Source of the DNA: an uncultured Bacteroidales bacterium
GTDB taxonomy: Bacteria > Bacteroidota > Bacteroidia > Bacteroidales > Coprobacteraceae
Direction: 5' to 3'
DNA: 59,836 nt
Assembly (NCBI GenBank): GCA_949297285.1
Contig: CASFRL010000123.1
Location: 1-59,836 of the forward strand
The notes under the pieces were generated by a model. That model saw only the letters and a list, made by a program, of their open reading frames with translations, was not told the origin of the DNA and searched no databases. A program made the translations under genes and the position numbers. Shown one piece after another: positions 10,217 to 20,151 of this stretch (the stretch's first letter is position 1; every line of letters begins with the position of its first letter).

Positions 10217-11431
10217 ATGTTAGATATTCAGAAAATACGGGATGATTTTCCTATACTTAACCAAAAAGTTTACGGAAAGCCATTGGTTTATTTCGACAAT
10301 GCAGCGACATCGCAAACTCCGGAATGTGTCGTCAATACCATCAGAGACGGATATGACCGGATCAATGCAAATGTGCACCGGGGTGTCCACTTTCTGAGTC
10401 AGGAAGCGACCGAAGGTCATGAAAATGCACGAAAGAGAGTGCAACAATACTTGAATGCAGCACACGAATACGAGATTATTTTTACCCGGGGAACAACCGA
10501 ATCGATAAATTTGGTGGCCAGTTCATTCGGCGATGCATTCTTGAAAGACGGAGACGAAATCATATTGTCGGAAATGGAGCACCATGCCAATATCGTACCG
10601 TGGCAGTTACTTCAGAACCGAAGAAAGATTGTACTTCGAGTCGTTCCGATCGATGAAAAGGGAGAGTTGAAAATGGACGTTTTCCGGTCTTTATTCAATG
10701 AACGGACAAAACTCGTATCGATATCGCATATTTCAAATGTGCTGGGCACCGTAAACCCTGTAAAAGAGATCGTTTCCATAGCCCATTCGCACAACGTCCC
10801 GGTCTTGCTGGATGGGGCACAAGCGGCTCCGCATACCCGAATAGACGTACAAGATCTGGATGTCGACTTTTATGTATTGTCGGCACACAAGATGTATGGG
10901 CCTACCGGAATAGGCATTTTGTACGGTAAAGAAAAATGGTTGGATGCCATGCCTCCTTATCAAGGCGGAGGAGAAATGATATCGCACGTCTCTTTTGAAA
11001 AAACGACTTTTAACGAGCTCCCTTATAAATTTGAAGCCGGTACACCGGACTATATCGGAACCATGGCTTTTGCTACGGCTCTTGACTATATCGACAGTAT
11101 CGGGATAGAAAACATAGCGGCTCATGAGAAAGAGTTGCTGCATTATGCTACCGAACAGTTGAAAGGGATAGAAGGTATGAAGATTTTCGGGACGGCTCAG
11201 GAAAAAAGTGCGGTCATCTCGTTTCTCGTAAAAAATATTCATCATTATGACATGGGAATGTTGCTCGACAAACTTGGCTTTGCTACCCGAACAGGTCATC
11301 ATTGTGCACAACCATTGATGCATGTTTTAGGGGTAGAAGGGGTATTACGTGCATCTTTTGCCATTTATAATACAAAAGAAGAAATCGATACGTTTGTTGC
11401 AGCGGTTCGTCGTGTAGCCAAAATGTTTTAA
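10217..11431 (+). CDS. sufS: Cysteine desulfurase SufS
   Basis: A 404-residue group II cysteine desulfurase that extracts sulfur from cysteine for cluster assembly and uses pyridoxal phosphate. The PLP-binding lysine lies in LSAHKMYGPTGIG and the persulfide cysteine in RTGHHCAQPL near the C-terminus, within the short loop expected for SufS rather than IscS. It starts 22 bases after sufD and is the last gene of the run, followed by a terminator. No SufE or SufU sulfur acceptor is adjacent, so one must be encoded elsewhere. Confidence 0.96.
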   Translation: MLDIQKIRDDFPILNQKVYGKPLVYFDNAATSQTPECVVNTIRDGYDRINANVHRGVHFLSQEATEGHENARKRVQQYLNAAHEYEIIFTRGTTESINLVASSFGDAFLKDGDEIILSEMEHHANIVPWQLLQNRRKIVLRVVPIDEKGELKMDVFRSLFNERTKLVSISHISNVLGTVNPVKEIVSIAHSHNVPVLLDGAQAAPHTRIDVQDLDVDFYVLSAHKMYGPTGIGILYGKEKWLDAMPPYQGGGEMISHVSFEKTTFNELPYKFEAGTPDYIGTMAFATALDYIDSIGIENIAAHEKELLHYATEQLKGIEGMKIFGTAQEKSAVISFLVKNIHHYDMGMLLDKLGFATRTGHHCAQPLMHVLGVEGVLRASFAIYNTKEEIDTFVAAVRRVAKMF

Positions 11432-11452
11432 TCAGGCATATAATAATTCAAC

Positions 11453-11487
11453 AAGGATGTGGAAAATATCTACACCCTTATTTTTTT
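11453..11487 (+). terminator. Terminator of the suf operon
   Basis: AAGGATGTGG at 11453-11462 pairs imperfectly with CTACACCCTT at 11470-11479 and is followed by ATTTTTTT. This is a standard intrinsic terminator just after sufS. Confidence 0.75.
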
Positions 11488-11614
11488 AAAACGATATTTT
11501 ACCCGGAAAACAGGTAATCAAACGCCCTATTTTCAAAGAAATGATATTCTTTCTGTTTTTTGCACAAATATTGCTATACACTTTTAGTTATTCGAATAAT
11601 TAGAAAAAATATAT

Positions 11615-12817
11615 ATGAAAAAGTTTGTAGAGTCAATTGTCCAAACCAAATTCAATCGAAAAAAGACACTGTTTATTCTCATTGGGATTATTATTCTCGG
11701 CATTATTTATTATATCGTAAGTCGCCCTGAAAAAGCCGTAATCTTGGAACCTACGGTTGTCGTAGAAACGGTTAAAACCGACGACGTTGAAATTTACGGA
11801 GAATATGTGGGACGTATCAGAGCTCAACAATTTGTCGAAGTACGTGCCCGAGTAGAAGGTTACCTCGAGAAAATGCTTTTTGAAGAAGGGACTTATGTGC
11901 CGAAAAACCAATTATTGTTTATCATCAATCCGGACCAATATAAAGCGAAAGTCGACAAAGTAAAGGCTCAACTTACCAAAGATAAAGCCCAAGCCCTGAA
12001 GGCCAAACGCGACTTAGACCGCATACGCCCTCTGTACGAACAGAATGCAGCGAGCCGATTAGACCTCGATAATGCCATTGCAGCTTACGAAAGTGCTACG
12101 GCTTCTGTAAATATGACCGAGGCAGACCTCTCCCAAGCCGAAATGGAATTGGGATATACGGCGGTACATTCTCCGCTTTCGGGCCGCATAAGCGAGCGCC
12201 ATGTCGATGTCGGGACGTTGGTCGGCCCCGGAAGCAAATCTTTATTGGCGACGATCGTCAAAAGCGATACGGTATTGGTAGACTTCAGTATGACGGCATT
12301 GGACTACTTGCGTAGCAAAGAGCGGAATGTCAATCTCGGACAGCAGGATACTTCACGCACATGGCAACCTTATATAACGATTACGCTTGCCGACAATTCG
12401 ATATATCCGCAAAAAGGATTGGTCGATTTTGCCGAACCGCAAGTCGATCCGCAAACCGGTACTTTCTCGGTACGTGCAGAAATGCCTAACCCAGATCAAG
12501 TATTGTTACCGGGTCAATTTACCAAAGTAAAATTATTACTCGACGTACGGGAAAATGCGATTGTCGTTCCCAGCAAATCTGTAATACTGGAGAAAGGTGG
12601 CGCCTATATTTTCGTTATGCGCAAAGACTCTACGGTAGAGAAACGATTTATGGAGATCGGGCCGGAGATCGGGAACAAGATGGTGGTGGAAAGAGGTCTT
12701 GCCGCAGGGGAAAAGATCGTTACCGAAGGTTACCACAAATTGACTCCGGGCATGAAAGTCAGACCTGTAACCGAAGCTACGAAACCCCGCTCTACGGAAG
12801 AAAGGAGTGAATCATGA
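11615..12817 (+). CDS. RND efflux periplasmic adaptor (AcrA/MexA type)
   Basis: A 400-residue membrane-fusion protein linking an RND pump to its outer-membrane channel. A single N-terminal membrane anchor (about residues 18-37) replaces the lipobox seen in many AcrA proteins. The barrel-sandwich half motif VRARVEGYLEKMLFEEGTYV is near residues 75-94, the alpha-helical hairpin near 105-170 and the second half motif YTAVHSPLSGRIS after that. The beta-barrel and membrane-proximal domains follow. It overlaps the pump gene by four bases (ATGA), showing translational coupling. The substrate cannot be predicted. Confidence 0.93.
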   Translation: MKKFVESIVQTKFNRKKTLFILIGIIILGIIYYIVSRPEKAVILEPTVVVETVKTDDVEIYGEYVGRIRAQQFVEVRARVEGYLEKMLFEEGTYVPKNQLLFIINPDQYKAKVDKVKAQLTKDKAQALKAKRDLDRIRPLYEQNAASRLDLDNAIAAYESATASVNMTEADLSQAEMELGYTAVHSPLSGRISERHVDVGTLVGPGSKSLLATIVKSDTVLVDFSMTALDYLRSKERNVNLGQQDTSRTWQPYITITLADNSIYPQKGLVDFAEPQVDPQTGTFSVRAEMPNPDQVLLPGQFTKVKLLLDVRENAIVVPSKSVILEKGGAYIFVMRKDSTVEKRFMEIGPEIGNKMVVERGLAAGEKIVTEGYHKLTPGMKVRPVTEATKPRSTEERSES

Positions 12818-15800
12818 GAAGTAGTTTCTTCATCGATCGCCCCGTCTTGTCGATCGTATTGTCGCTGGTTATCGTCATCATCGGATTTATCGGACTTCTT
12901 TCGTTGCCGATAGACCAATATCCACAGATTACGCCTCCAGTCGTCAAAATCAGCGCATCTTATCCCGGGGCAAGTGCCACAACAGTATCACAAGCCGTAG
13001 CGACTCCTATCGAACAAGAGTTGAACGGTACTCCGGGTATGCTTTATATGGAATCGAGCAGTTCCAACTCGGGAGGTTTTTCTGCAACTGTGACCTTTGA
13101 TGTCTCCACAAATGCCGATCTGGCAGCCGTAGAGATACAAAACCGGGTAAAACTGGCCGAATCCCGGCTTCCGGCAGAGGTTATACAAAACGGTATCTCG
13201 GTAGAGAAACAGGCGGCAAGCCAGTTGATGACAATATGCCTTACCTCGAGCGATCCGAAATTCGATGAAATATACTTAAGCAACTTCGCGACGATCAATG
13301 TGCTCGATTTGTTGCGCCGAATCGAGGGTGTAGGCCGTGTTTCCAACATCGGAAGCCGTTATTACGCCATGCAAATATGGGTACAACCCGATCGCCTTGC
13401 CAATTTCGGGCTGACGGTGCAAGATCTACAAAATGCGTTGAAAGATCAGAACCGGGAATCGGCTGCCGGAGTTTTGGGGCAACAGCCGGTTACGGGTATC
13501 GACATCACAGTTCCCATTACGGCACAGGGGCGATTATCTTCGGTGGTTCAATTCGAGGATATTGTCATCCGTGCCAATCCCGACGGGTCACTCATCCGAC
13601 TGAAAGATGTTGCCCGGGTTTCGTTAGAAGCATCTTCGTATAACACCGAGAGCGGAATAAACGGCGAAAATGCTGCCGTATTAGGCATATACATGCTGCC
13701 GGGAGCAAATGCCATCGAAGTGGCTCAAGCCGTCAAGGATGCGATGGAAGAGATCAGCAAGAACTTTCCGGAAGGCATGAGTTACGAAATACCTTTCGAC
13801 ATGACAACGTATATCTCACAATCGATCCACGAAGTGTACAAAACACTGTTCGAGGCTTTGGGATTGGTTATTCTCGTTGTATTTCTGTCTTTGCAAAACT
13901 GGCGTGCAACGCTTATTCCGGTAATTGCCGTACCGATCTCGTTGATCGGGACTTTCGGCTTTATGTTGATATTCGGATTCTCACTGAACCTTTTGACAAT
14001 GCTCGGACTTATTCTTGCCATCGGAATCGTCGTAGATGATGCCATCGTTGTGGTAGAAAATGTCGAACGGATCATGGAAGAAGAACATGTCGGGGCATAC
14101 GAAGCAACGAAAAAAGCGATGAACGGGCTGACCAGTGCCCTTATCGCAACATCGCTGGTCCTATGTGCCGTATTCATCCCCGTAAGTTTCCTCAGTGGTA
14201 TTACCGGGCAACTTTATCGGCAATTTACGGTAACGATCGTCGTCTCTGTACTTATATCGACCGTTGTAGCCTTGACCTTAAGTCCGGCAATGTGCGCTTT
14301 ATTATTAAAACCGAATGACAAAAGGAAAAAGAAAAATATCGTTTTCCGCTACATAAATCACTGGCTGGTTGCCGGAAACAGGAAATATTCGAACCTCATA
14401 CAAAAAGCGATGATGAATCCGCGAAGGATTTTATCAGCATTCGGAATCATGCTGGTTGTCATGTTCGTTATTTCCAAATTTATCCCGACCAGCTTTATGC
14501 CACAAGAAGATCAAGGATATTTCAAGGTCGAACTGGAACTCCCCGAAGGGGCGACATTGGAACGAACCCGGAAAGTGACCGACAGAGCTATTGCTTATCT
14601 CCTTGAAAATCCGTTTGTCGCTTATGTACAGAATGTGACCGGAAGCAGCCCCCGTGTAGGAAGCAATCAGTCGCGAAGCGAACTTACTGTAATTCTTAAA
14701 CCGTGGGAAGAAAGAGATGGCGTAGGTGTGGAACAAATCATGGAAACTGTGCGGGAAGACCTTTCGCAATATCCCGAGTCGAAAGTATTCCTGAGTACAC
14801 CGCCTGTCATCCCTGGACTGGGGTCTTCGGGAGGTTTTGAAATGCAACTCGAAGCACGTGGCGATGCAACTTTCCAAAATCTTGTTCAAGCGACAGATAC
14901 ATTAATGCACTATGCACAACAACGAAAAGAACTGACAGGCTTGTCCTCTTCTCTGCAATCGGAAATACCTCAACTCTACTTCGATGTAGATCGAGATAAA
15001 GCCCGCATATTGGGTGTACCGATGACCGATATTTTCTCTACGATGAAAGCGTATACGGGTTCGGTATATGTAAATGACTTCAACATGTTCAATCGTATTT
15101 ATAAGGTATACATCCAAGCAGAGGCACCCTATCGGGCACACAAAGACAATATAAATTTGTTTTTCGTGCGCGGGAGCAACGGAGCCATGATTCCTCTTAC
15201 GGCACTTGGGACAACCGACTACACGACCGGACCGGGAAGCATAAAGCGATTTAACATGTTCACCACGTCTATCATTCGGGGTGCAGCCGCTCAAGGATAC
15301 AGCTCAGGACAGGCCATGGAAATCATGGAAGAAATCGCCCAAAAACATCTGCCTGCCAATATCGGGATCGAATGGAGCGGACTCTCGTTCCAAGAGAAAA
15401 AGGCTGACGGGAAAACCGGAGTTATTCTGGCGCTTGTTTTCCTATTCGTATTCTTGTTTCTTGCAGCACAATACGAAAGTTGGTTGGTCCCGATTTCGGT
15501 ATTGCTCTCCCTCCCGGTAGCTGCATTCGGAGCATACTTGGGAATTTGGGTCTGCGGAATGGAGAACGACATCTATTTCCAGATAGGGCTTGTGATGCTG
15601 ATCGGATTGGCGGCCAAGAATGCCATTTTGGTTGTCGAATTTGCCAAAGTACAGGTTGATAACGGTGCCGACATTATCCATGCAGCCATTCACGCGGCCC
15701 GTCAACGGTTTCGCCCCATCGTCATGACCTCTTTTGCGTTTATTCTGGGAATGCTTCCGATGGTATTGGCAAACGGACCGGGATCGGCAAGCCGGCAGTC

Positions 15801-15927
15801 TATCGGAACAGGTGTCTTTTTCGGAATGATTTTTGCTATCACATTCGGAATCGTCTTAGTTCCTTTTTTCTTTACCCTTATATACAAACTTAAAGCATCG
15901 ATTAAAAGGAAATGGTTAAGAAAATAA
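12814..15927 (+). CDS. RND multidrug efflux transporter (AcrB/MexB type)
   Basis: A 1037-residue HAE1-type RND pump. The first membrane helix is at the N-terminus and two blocks of membrane helices flank large periplasmic loops. The proton-relay aspartates are in GIVVDDAIVVVENVER and the essential lysine in GLAAKNAILVVEFAKVQ. The length fits AcrB (about 1050). It uses the proton gradient to move drugs or bile-salt-like amphiphiles through the adaptor and the outer-membrane channel encoded on either side. It overlaps the next gene by 16 bases. Confidence 0.95.
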   Translation: MRSSFFIDRPVLSIVLSLVIVIIGFIGLLSLPIDQYPQITPPVVKISASYPGASATTVSQAVATPIEQELNGTPGMLYMESSSSNSGGFSATVTFDVSTNADLAAVEIQNRVKLAESRLPAEVIQNGISVEKQAASQLMTICLTSSDPKFDEIYLSNFATINVLDLLRRIEGVGRVSNIGSRYYAMQIWVQPDRLANFGLTVQDLQNALKDQNRESAAGVLGQQPVTGIDITVPITAQGRLSSVVQFEDIVIRANPDGSLIRLKDVARVSLEASSYNTESGINGENAAVLGIYMLPGANAIEVAQAVKDAMEEISKNFPEGMSYEIPFDMTTYISQSIHEVYKTLFEALGLVILVVFLSLQNWRATLIPVIAVPISLIGTFGFMLIFGFSLNLLTMLGLILAIGIVVDDAIVVVENVERIMEEEHVGAYEATKKAMNGLTSALIATSLVLCAVFIPVSFLSGITGQLYRQFTVTIVVSVLISTVVALTLSPAMCALLLKPNDKRKKKNIVFRYINHWLVAGNRKYSNLIQKAMMNPRRILSAFGIMLVVMFVISKFIPTSFMPQEDQGYFKVELELPEGATLERTRKVTDRAIAYLLENPFVAYVQNVTGSSPRVGSNQSRSELTVILKPWEERDGVGVEQIMETVREDLSQYPESKVFLSTPPVIPGLGSSGGFEMQLEARGDATFQNLVQATDTLMHYAQQRKELTGLSSSLQSEIPQLYFDVDRDKARILGVPMTDIFSTMKAYTGSVYVNDFNMFNRIYKVYIQAEAPYRAHKDNINLFFVRGSNGAMIPLTALGTTDYTTGPGSIKRFNMFTTSIIRGAAAQGYSSGQAMEIMEEIAQKHLPANIGIEWSGLSFQEKKADGKTGVILALVFLFVFLFLAAQYESWLVPISVLLSLPVAAFGAYLGIWVCGMENDIYFQIGLVMLIGLAAKNAILVVEFAKVQVDNGADIIHAAIHAARQRFRPIVMTSFAFILGMLPMVLANGPGSASRQSIGTGVFFGMIFAITFGIVLVPFFFTLIYKLKASIKRKWLRK

Positions 15928-17321
15928 TATCACCGACACATATAGTACTTATTATCCTTATTTTATCGGTTTTTTACTCTTGCAAAATAGGGAAAAAATA
16001 CAGCCGTCCGGAATTGTTCATGCCCGAAAAAATCATGGAGGGACAAACCGACTCTTCGACCATAGCCGAACAGGATTGGAAAAGCATATATACCGATACC
16101 TTACTGCAATCTCTTATCGACAAAGCCCTCAGTAATAATAAGGACATGCTGACTGCAGCGTCGAGAATCAAAGAGTTGGCCTATCGGAAAAGAATATCGA
16201 CGGGTGAGTTGTTTCCTACCATAAACGCCCTTATCCATCCCGAACGGGAACATACAAATTATGGAGGCGACAAACCGGTAAACGACGATACGTTCGAAGG
16301 AAAACTTTCGTTATCGTGGGAAGTCGATTTATGGGGAAATCTGCGATGGGCACGTACCGAGAGTATCGCGGAATACCTTGAGTCGATAGAAGCGAAACGT
16401 GCCTTGCAAATGTCGATGATCGCCCAAGTAGCCCAATACTATTATGAACTTGTCGCATTAGACAATGAGTTAAATATTGTCCGGCAAACATTAGAGACAT
16501 GGAAAGAGGGTCTCGAACTCGCCAAAATCCGTTTTGAAGGGGGACTGACTTCGGAAACGTCGTTCCGCCAGGCACAAGTGGAACTTGCCCGAACGGCGAC
16601 ATTGGTCCCGGAACTGGAAAATAAGATCTCACAAAAGGAAAACGAACTTTCCTTACTGATCGGTGCATACGATACGGTTATTGTCCGGTCAAAAATGAAT
16701 CCGGATATTTATCTGCCCGAGCAACTTCCGGTAGGATTGTCCTCGACCCTATTGGAACGGCGTCCCGATTTGAGAGAAGCCGAACAAAAACTAATCGCTG
16801 CACATGCTCAAGTAGGTATTGCATTCACCAATATGTTTCCCAAACTATCTCTTACAGCCCTTTACGGTGTAGAGAGTACTTATTTGACCGATTTTTTACG
16901 TTCTCCATACGGATTTATCAGCGGTACAATTCTTTCGCCTATTTTTGGCGCAGGGAAAAATATTGCCAAACATAAGGCTCAGAAAGAGGTCTTCAAACAG
17001 TCTTGCTACCAATATGAAAAATCGGTATTGACAGCTTTTCAGGAAGCAAAGGATGCAATCGTCAATTTCAATAAGGTAAAAGAAGCCCGCACGCTGAAAA
17101 AGATTCTCTATGAAGCATCTAAAGGATATGTGGAATTAGCTCACCTGCAATATATAAACGGGGTTATCAATTACCTTGACGTTTTGGATGCCCAACGGGG
17201 ATTTTTTGACGCACAGATAGGCCTCAGCAACGCCATCAGAGATGAGCAAATCGCCGTAGTCTATCTTTACAAGGCCTTAGGAGGAGGATGGGACGACTCT
17301 TCTCCGGCCGAAAAGAATTGA
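15912..17321 (+). CDS. RND efflux outer-membrane lipoprotein channel (OprM/NodT type)
   Basis: A 469-residue outer-membrane factor completing the tripartite pump. The N-terminal signal ends in a lipobox (VFYSC, cysteine near residue 24), so it is a lipidated OprM-type channel. Two TolC-like repeats of long helices are visible, with LSWEVDLWGNLRWARTES in the first and LSPIFGAGKNIAKHKAQKE in the second. The start lies inside the pump gene. A strong two-way hairpin follows at 17357-17408 and marks the border with the phage-type genes. Confidence 0.93.
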   Translation: MVKKIISPTHIVLIILILSVFYSCKIGKKYSRPELFMPEKIMEGQTDSSTIAEQDWKSIYTDTLLQSLIDKALSNNKDMLTAASRIKELAYRKRISTGELFPTINALIHPEREHTNYGGDKPVNDDTFEGKLSLSWEVDLWGNLRWARTESIAEYLESIEAKRALQMSMIAQVAQYYYELVALDNELNIVRQTLETWKEGLELAKIRFEGGLTSETSFRQAQVELARTATLVPELENKISQKENELSLLIGAYDTVIVRSKMNPDIYLPEQLPVGLSSTLLERRPDLREAEQKLIAAHAQVGIAFTNMFPKLSLTALYGVESTYLTDFLRSPYGFISGTILSPIFGAGKNIAKHKAQKEVFKQSCYQYEKSVLTAFQEAKDAIVNFNKVKEARTLKKILYEASKGYVELAHLQYINGVINYLDVLDAQRGFFDAQIGLSNAIRDEQIAVVYLYKALGGGWDDSSPAEKN

Positions 17322-17356
17322 GCAATCGTAAGGAGCTGCATGATATGCATACCGTC

Positions 17357-17408
17357 AACGAAAAAGAGTTGCCCGAGGAAGAGACTTCCCGGGCAACTCT
17401 TTTCGTTA
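17357..17408. terminator. Strong bidirectional hairpin terminator
   Basis: A stem of about 22 bp runs from AACGAAAA at 17357 to TTTTCGTT ending at 17408, with GAGTTGCCCG pairing CGGGCAACTC and a 3-base loop. A-runs and T-runs on the two sides allow it to work in both directions. It includes the stop codon of the minus-strand gene at 17406-17408. It insulates the efflux operon from the phage-type cassette. Confidence 0.85.
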
Positions 17409-20000
17409 ACGGAGTTTTTTGTTTGCAACGACTTCGTCGATTCCCAAATCGACCGCATCAAAATGGGCGTCGGCAGAGACTGTCCCCTTCCACCCGATCC
17501 GATGGTATTTAAACGGAGGCGAAAGGGGGCGCATTCGGATTTGCCCCGACACTTTTCCCGAGACTTGAAACCGATAAAGCAACGTATAAGGGTCTTCTGC
17601 TTCTTGTGCCCCCCAAAGGTAACAAACCAGATCAGCATTCTGAGCCTTGCAACGTAATGCAATTTGGGAAATGCGTTTATACACATCGGGATATAGCTTT
17701 ATCGGGCGTGAAACGACACTCACCGACGCATCGGACTGCATCTCGGAACATAAATCATACAACTTGCCATCGGCATCGCCGGCAAGCAGGCCCGGATAGA
17801 GATTATACAAATACTGCCAACCGGCGACACGACAATACCAGTTGGAAAAGGATAGCCCGAACACATAACAGAAACAATAATCGGCGTTTAAGAAAATGAC
17901 CTCTTGCCGTATATAGTTATATCCGGCGACACACTTCCCCTGAATGTATTCCCGAAATGAGACAAAAGTTTCCTGTATCGATTTCAAATCGGACAATTCG
18001 CTCCCTGAAAAATCCTGAGGAAGGGTATCGGGGACTCCTCCGAATACCGGAGAGAGTAACTTTGTATCGGCTCCCTGCAAAGCCATAAGTCCCTGCTCAG
18101 AGAGATAAATGACCGCATTGTCTATCGGGACAATCAAATCGGAAGACAAACATACTTCACGATTTACCGGATGCTGGTTGCTGTAAAGTATCGCACCGTT
18201 TCCCTGTTGCAAAGCCCAAATGCCTTCGGTCGTAAACACATACAAAGGAAACTCGCCATACTGTCCTTGAGATAATGCTGCCGTAGCTGCTGCCAGATGG
18301 GTAATCTTGCCTCCCGACAGCGTGTAGGTATATTCTTGCGGGAATACAAAAGGATTATTTATCTGCGACACTCTCAATTTATTGGGAGTATATTCTACCG
18401 TGTTTACTTCTGCCGGCATCGGCTCTCCGTCGAAAGCGACTTCAGAGAAAGTAATCGGCTTCAGATCGGGAGATATATAGTAAGCCATATTCTGTTCTTG
18501 AGACGGCTTCAGGTCGACGGTTACCTCATACTGTTTTCGCTGAATGTCGTCATACAGTTTTATATTCATTTTACAAGCCCGGCTGTCAGGATAGGATAGC
18601 ATTGCCGATAATCCCTTGACAGCACTCAGCGTGTTGAACGAGTTTACAAAATGCCGTTCTCCTTCGGACCCGTTCATACAAACCTCTATATATCCCCGAT
18701 ACACTATCAGGTTGGATAAGTCGGTTTCGTTATAGCGTTTTTGTTCCAATGAAAAGACCGAAAGCGGAAACCCTTCGAAATAGTGGGTAGAGACTCCTCC
18801 CAAATGCAATCGTCCATTATATACAAAAGAGGTATTTGCGGTAATATTGTGGTGAGAGAAATTGTCTACTACCAATAAATCCTGCTGTTCGAGATTATCC
18901 ATATCGCAGGTATATTCCAAGACAGAAGGATTATTGAGCGATTCTTCACCGGTAAGAGATGCCACATTGAAAAACACGACCTCTTCGGTCAACTTCCGCC
19001 GAACCTCCTCATCCGAGAGTTGAGGCATATTGAATAAAATGATACGCGTCTTCTCGCCGGAAATTTCTCGGATATCGTAATGGTAATCGTTCTCGGTCAG
19101 GGGAACCTGTTTTACCACAGGCACCTCTTTCGAAATAAAAATATCTATTCCGGTAATGATATCGGACCATTTGGAAAGATCGCACTTATTTATCTTATAA
19201 TAAAGTTTCTCGCCTCGCAGGTTCAACTTGTTTTCGATAAATCGTACCAAGTACTCATTTTCCAATCCGCATACCGATTCGATGTTGTTCAGTGATGCTT
19301 GTTTATCGGCCTGCATCATAACAATGGGCGGAGATGGCAGAATATAAGAGCCGTCATACATTTTGAGGGCATATCTGATCAAGAACGGATGGACAAAATA
19401 ACCGTCGTCAAGCAACTTGCTCTTACATTTGCTGTATGTCCCGTATATCCAGGAAATAAAGGCTGTCTTGTCGGTATCTGAAAGGCGGCAAATACCATCG
19501 TCGGGGGTATCGACTTTGAGCGTATATGTATCGAATATCTCGGTGTATTGAACGCTCTCCCCTAAGTAGAAGGAGATCTCCGGCATATCGGGTCGTGTTC
19601 CCAATATCTCATATACCCCATTCCTGTATAGTAAATAAAATATCTCTTCGGCCGTAATAAGCACGAGGGTATTTCCTACGGCTTCTATTTTGGTAAGTCC
19701 CTCAATTTCGCATAACGCATCCAATCCGGTCGGGACAATCTCTCCCTCCGACTCTTTTGCTTCGAAATAGAGGTTCACTCCGTCGTATGAAATATAATGT
19801 TTATACGTCTCGTTACAATGCAGGAATATAACTTTGCGGGAAGGATCGGCCGGAGTATATATCAACCGGGGATCTCCGACAGGTTCCCATACATTATCCC
19901 GGCATCTTAAGTTGATAATCCGGCTACACTCTCCATCTGCACACACCGCCGGCGGCAATTGGTGCGACATACCTTTGATCTGTAATCTGTTTTGTTGCAT
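17406..20000 (-). CDS. Phage tail/head-completion protein, P22 gp10-like (tentative)
   Basis: An 864-residue protein with no signal peptide, rich in beta strands, with many short repeated sheet-forming segments. The N-terminus, the middle (text such as IPIDNAVIYLSEQGLMAL) and the C-terminal segment with a residue-to-residue pattern RPIKLYPDVYKRISQIALR resemble tail accessory or 'stabilisation' proteins of short-tailed phages (P22 gp10 and crAss-like relatives). This is recognition by pattern, not by search. It diverges from the portal gene, which supports a virion role. The frame is intact over its full length. It could instead be another tail ring or hub protein. Confidence 0.55.
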   Translation of the reverse strand: MQQNRLQIKGMSHQLPPAVCADGECSRIINLRCRDNVWEPVGDPRLIYTPADPSRKVIFLHCNETYKHYISYDGVNLYFEAKESEGEIVPTGLDALCEIEGLTKIEAVGNTLVLITAEEIFYLLYRNGVYEILGTRPDMPEISFYLGESVQYTEIFDTYTLKVDTPDDGICRLSDTDKTAFISWIYGTYSKCKSKLLDDGYFVHPFLIRYALKMYDGSYILPSPPIVMMQADKQASLNNIESVCGLENEYLVRFIENKLNLRGEKLYYKINKCDLSKWSDIITGIDIFISKEVPVVKQVPLTENDYHYDIREISGEKTRIILFNMPQLSDEEVRRKLTEEVVFFNVASLTGEESLNNPSVLEYTCDMDNLEQQDLLVVDNFSHHNITANTSFVYNGRLHLGGVSTHYFEGFPLSVFSLEQKRYNETDLSNLIVYRGYIEVCMNGSEGERHFVNSFNTLSAVKGLSAMLSYPDSRACKMNIKLYDDIQRKQYEVTVDLKPSQEQNMAYYISPDLKPITFSEVAFDGEPMPAEVNTVEYTPNKLRVSQINNPFVFPQEYTYTLSGGKITHLAAATAALSQGQYGEFPLYVFTTEGIWALQQGNGAILYSNQHPVNREVCLSSDLIVPIDNAVIYLSEQGLMALQGADTKLLSPVFGGVPDTLPQDFSGSELSDLKSIQETFVSFREYIQGKCVAGYNYIRQEVIFLNADYCFCYVFGLSFSNWYCRVAGWQYLYNLYPGLLAGDADGKLYDLCSEMQSDASVSVVSRPIKLYPDVYKRISQIALRCKAQNADLVCYLWGAQEAEDPYTLLYRFQVSGKVSGQIRMRPLSPPFKYHRIGWKGTVSADAHFDAVDLGIDEVVANKKLR

Positions 20001-20021
20001 AATCTTCTCTTTTATTTTTTT

Positions 20022-20038
20022 CTGCGATAAAAATAGAA
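20022..20038 (-). promoter_or_regulatory. Degenerate copy of the cassette motif (site B)
   Basis: On the minus strand the segment reads TATTTTTATCGCAGAAAA, close to TATATTTATCGCATAAAA in front of the terminase (site C). It lies about 22-38 bases upstream of the tail gene start at 20000. It is the weakest of the four copies and may be chance in AT-rich DNA. Confidence 0.35.
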
Positions 20039-20087
20039 GGTAAAAGGGGGCACCTTATGGGATATTTATAAAAAAACAGTCTTCCCG

Positions 20088-20115
20088 GATACGATTTTAT
20101 AATTATCACATAAAA
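20088..20115 (+). promoter_or_regulatory. Cassette motif upstream of portal (site A)
   Basis: GATACGATTTTATAATTAT at 20088-20106 is identical to 35506-35524 in the second cassette, 15 kb away. It continues CACATAAAA, matching the terminase site C (21 of 23 positions from GATTTT onward). A TATTTCTTTTG box begins 37 bases after the first G of GATTTTATA and 22 bases before the portal ATG. The arrangement suggests an activator or phage-type operator in front of a non-canonical promoter. Confidence 0.6.
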
Positions 20116-20151
20116 GCAGATCGACTTGATATTTCTTTTGCTCCTGAAAAA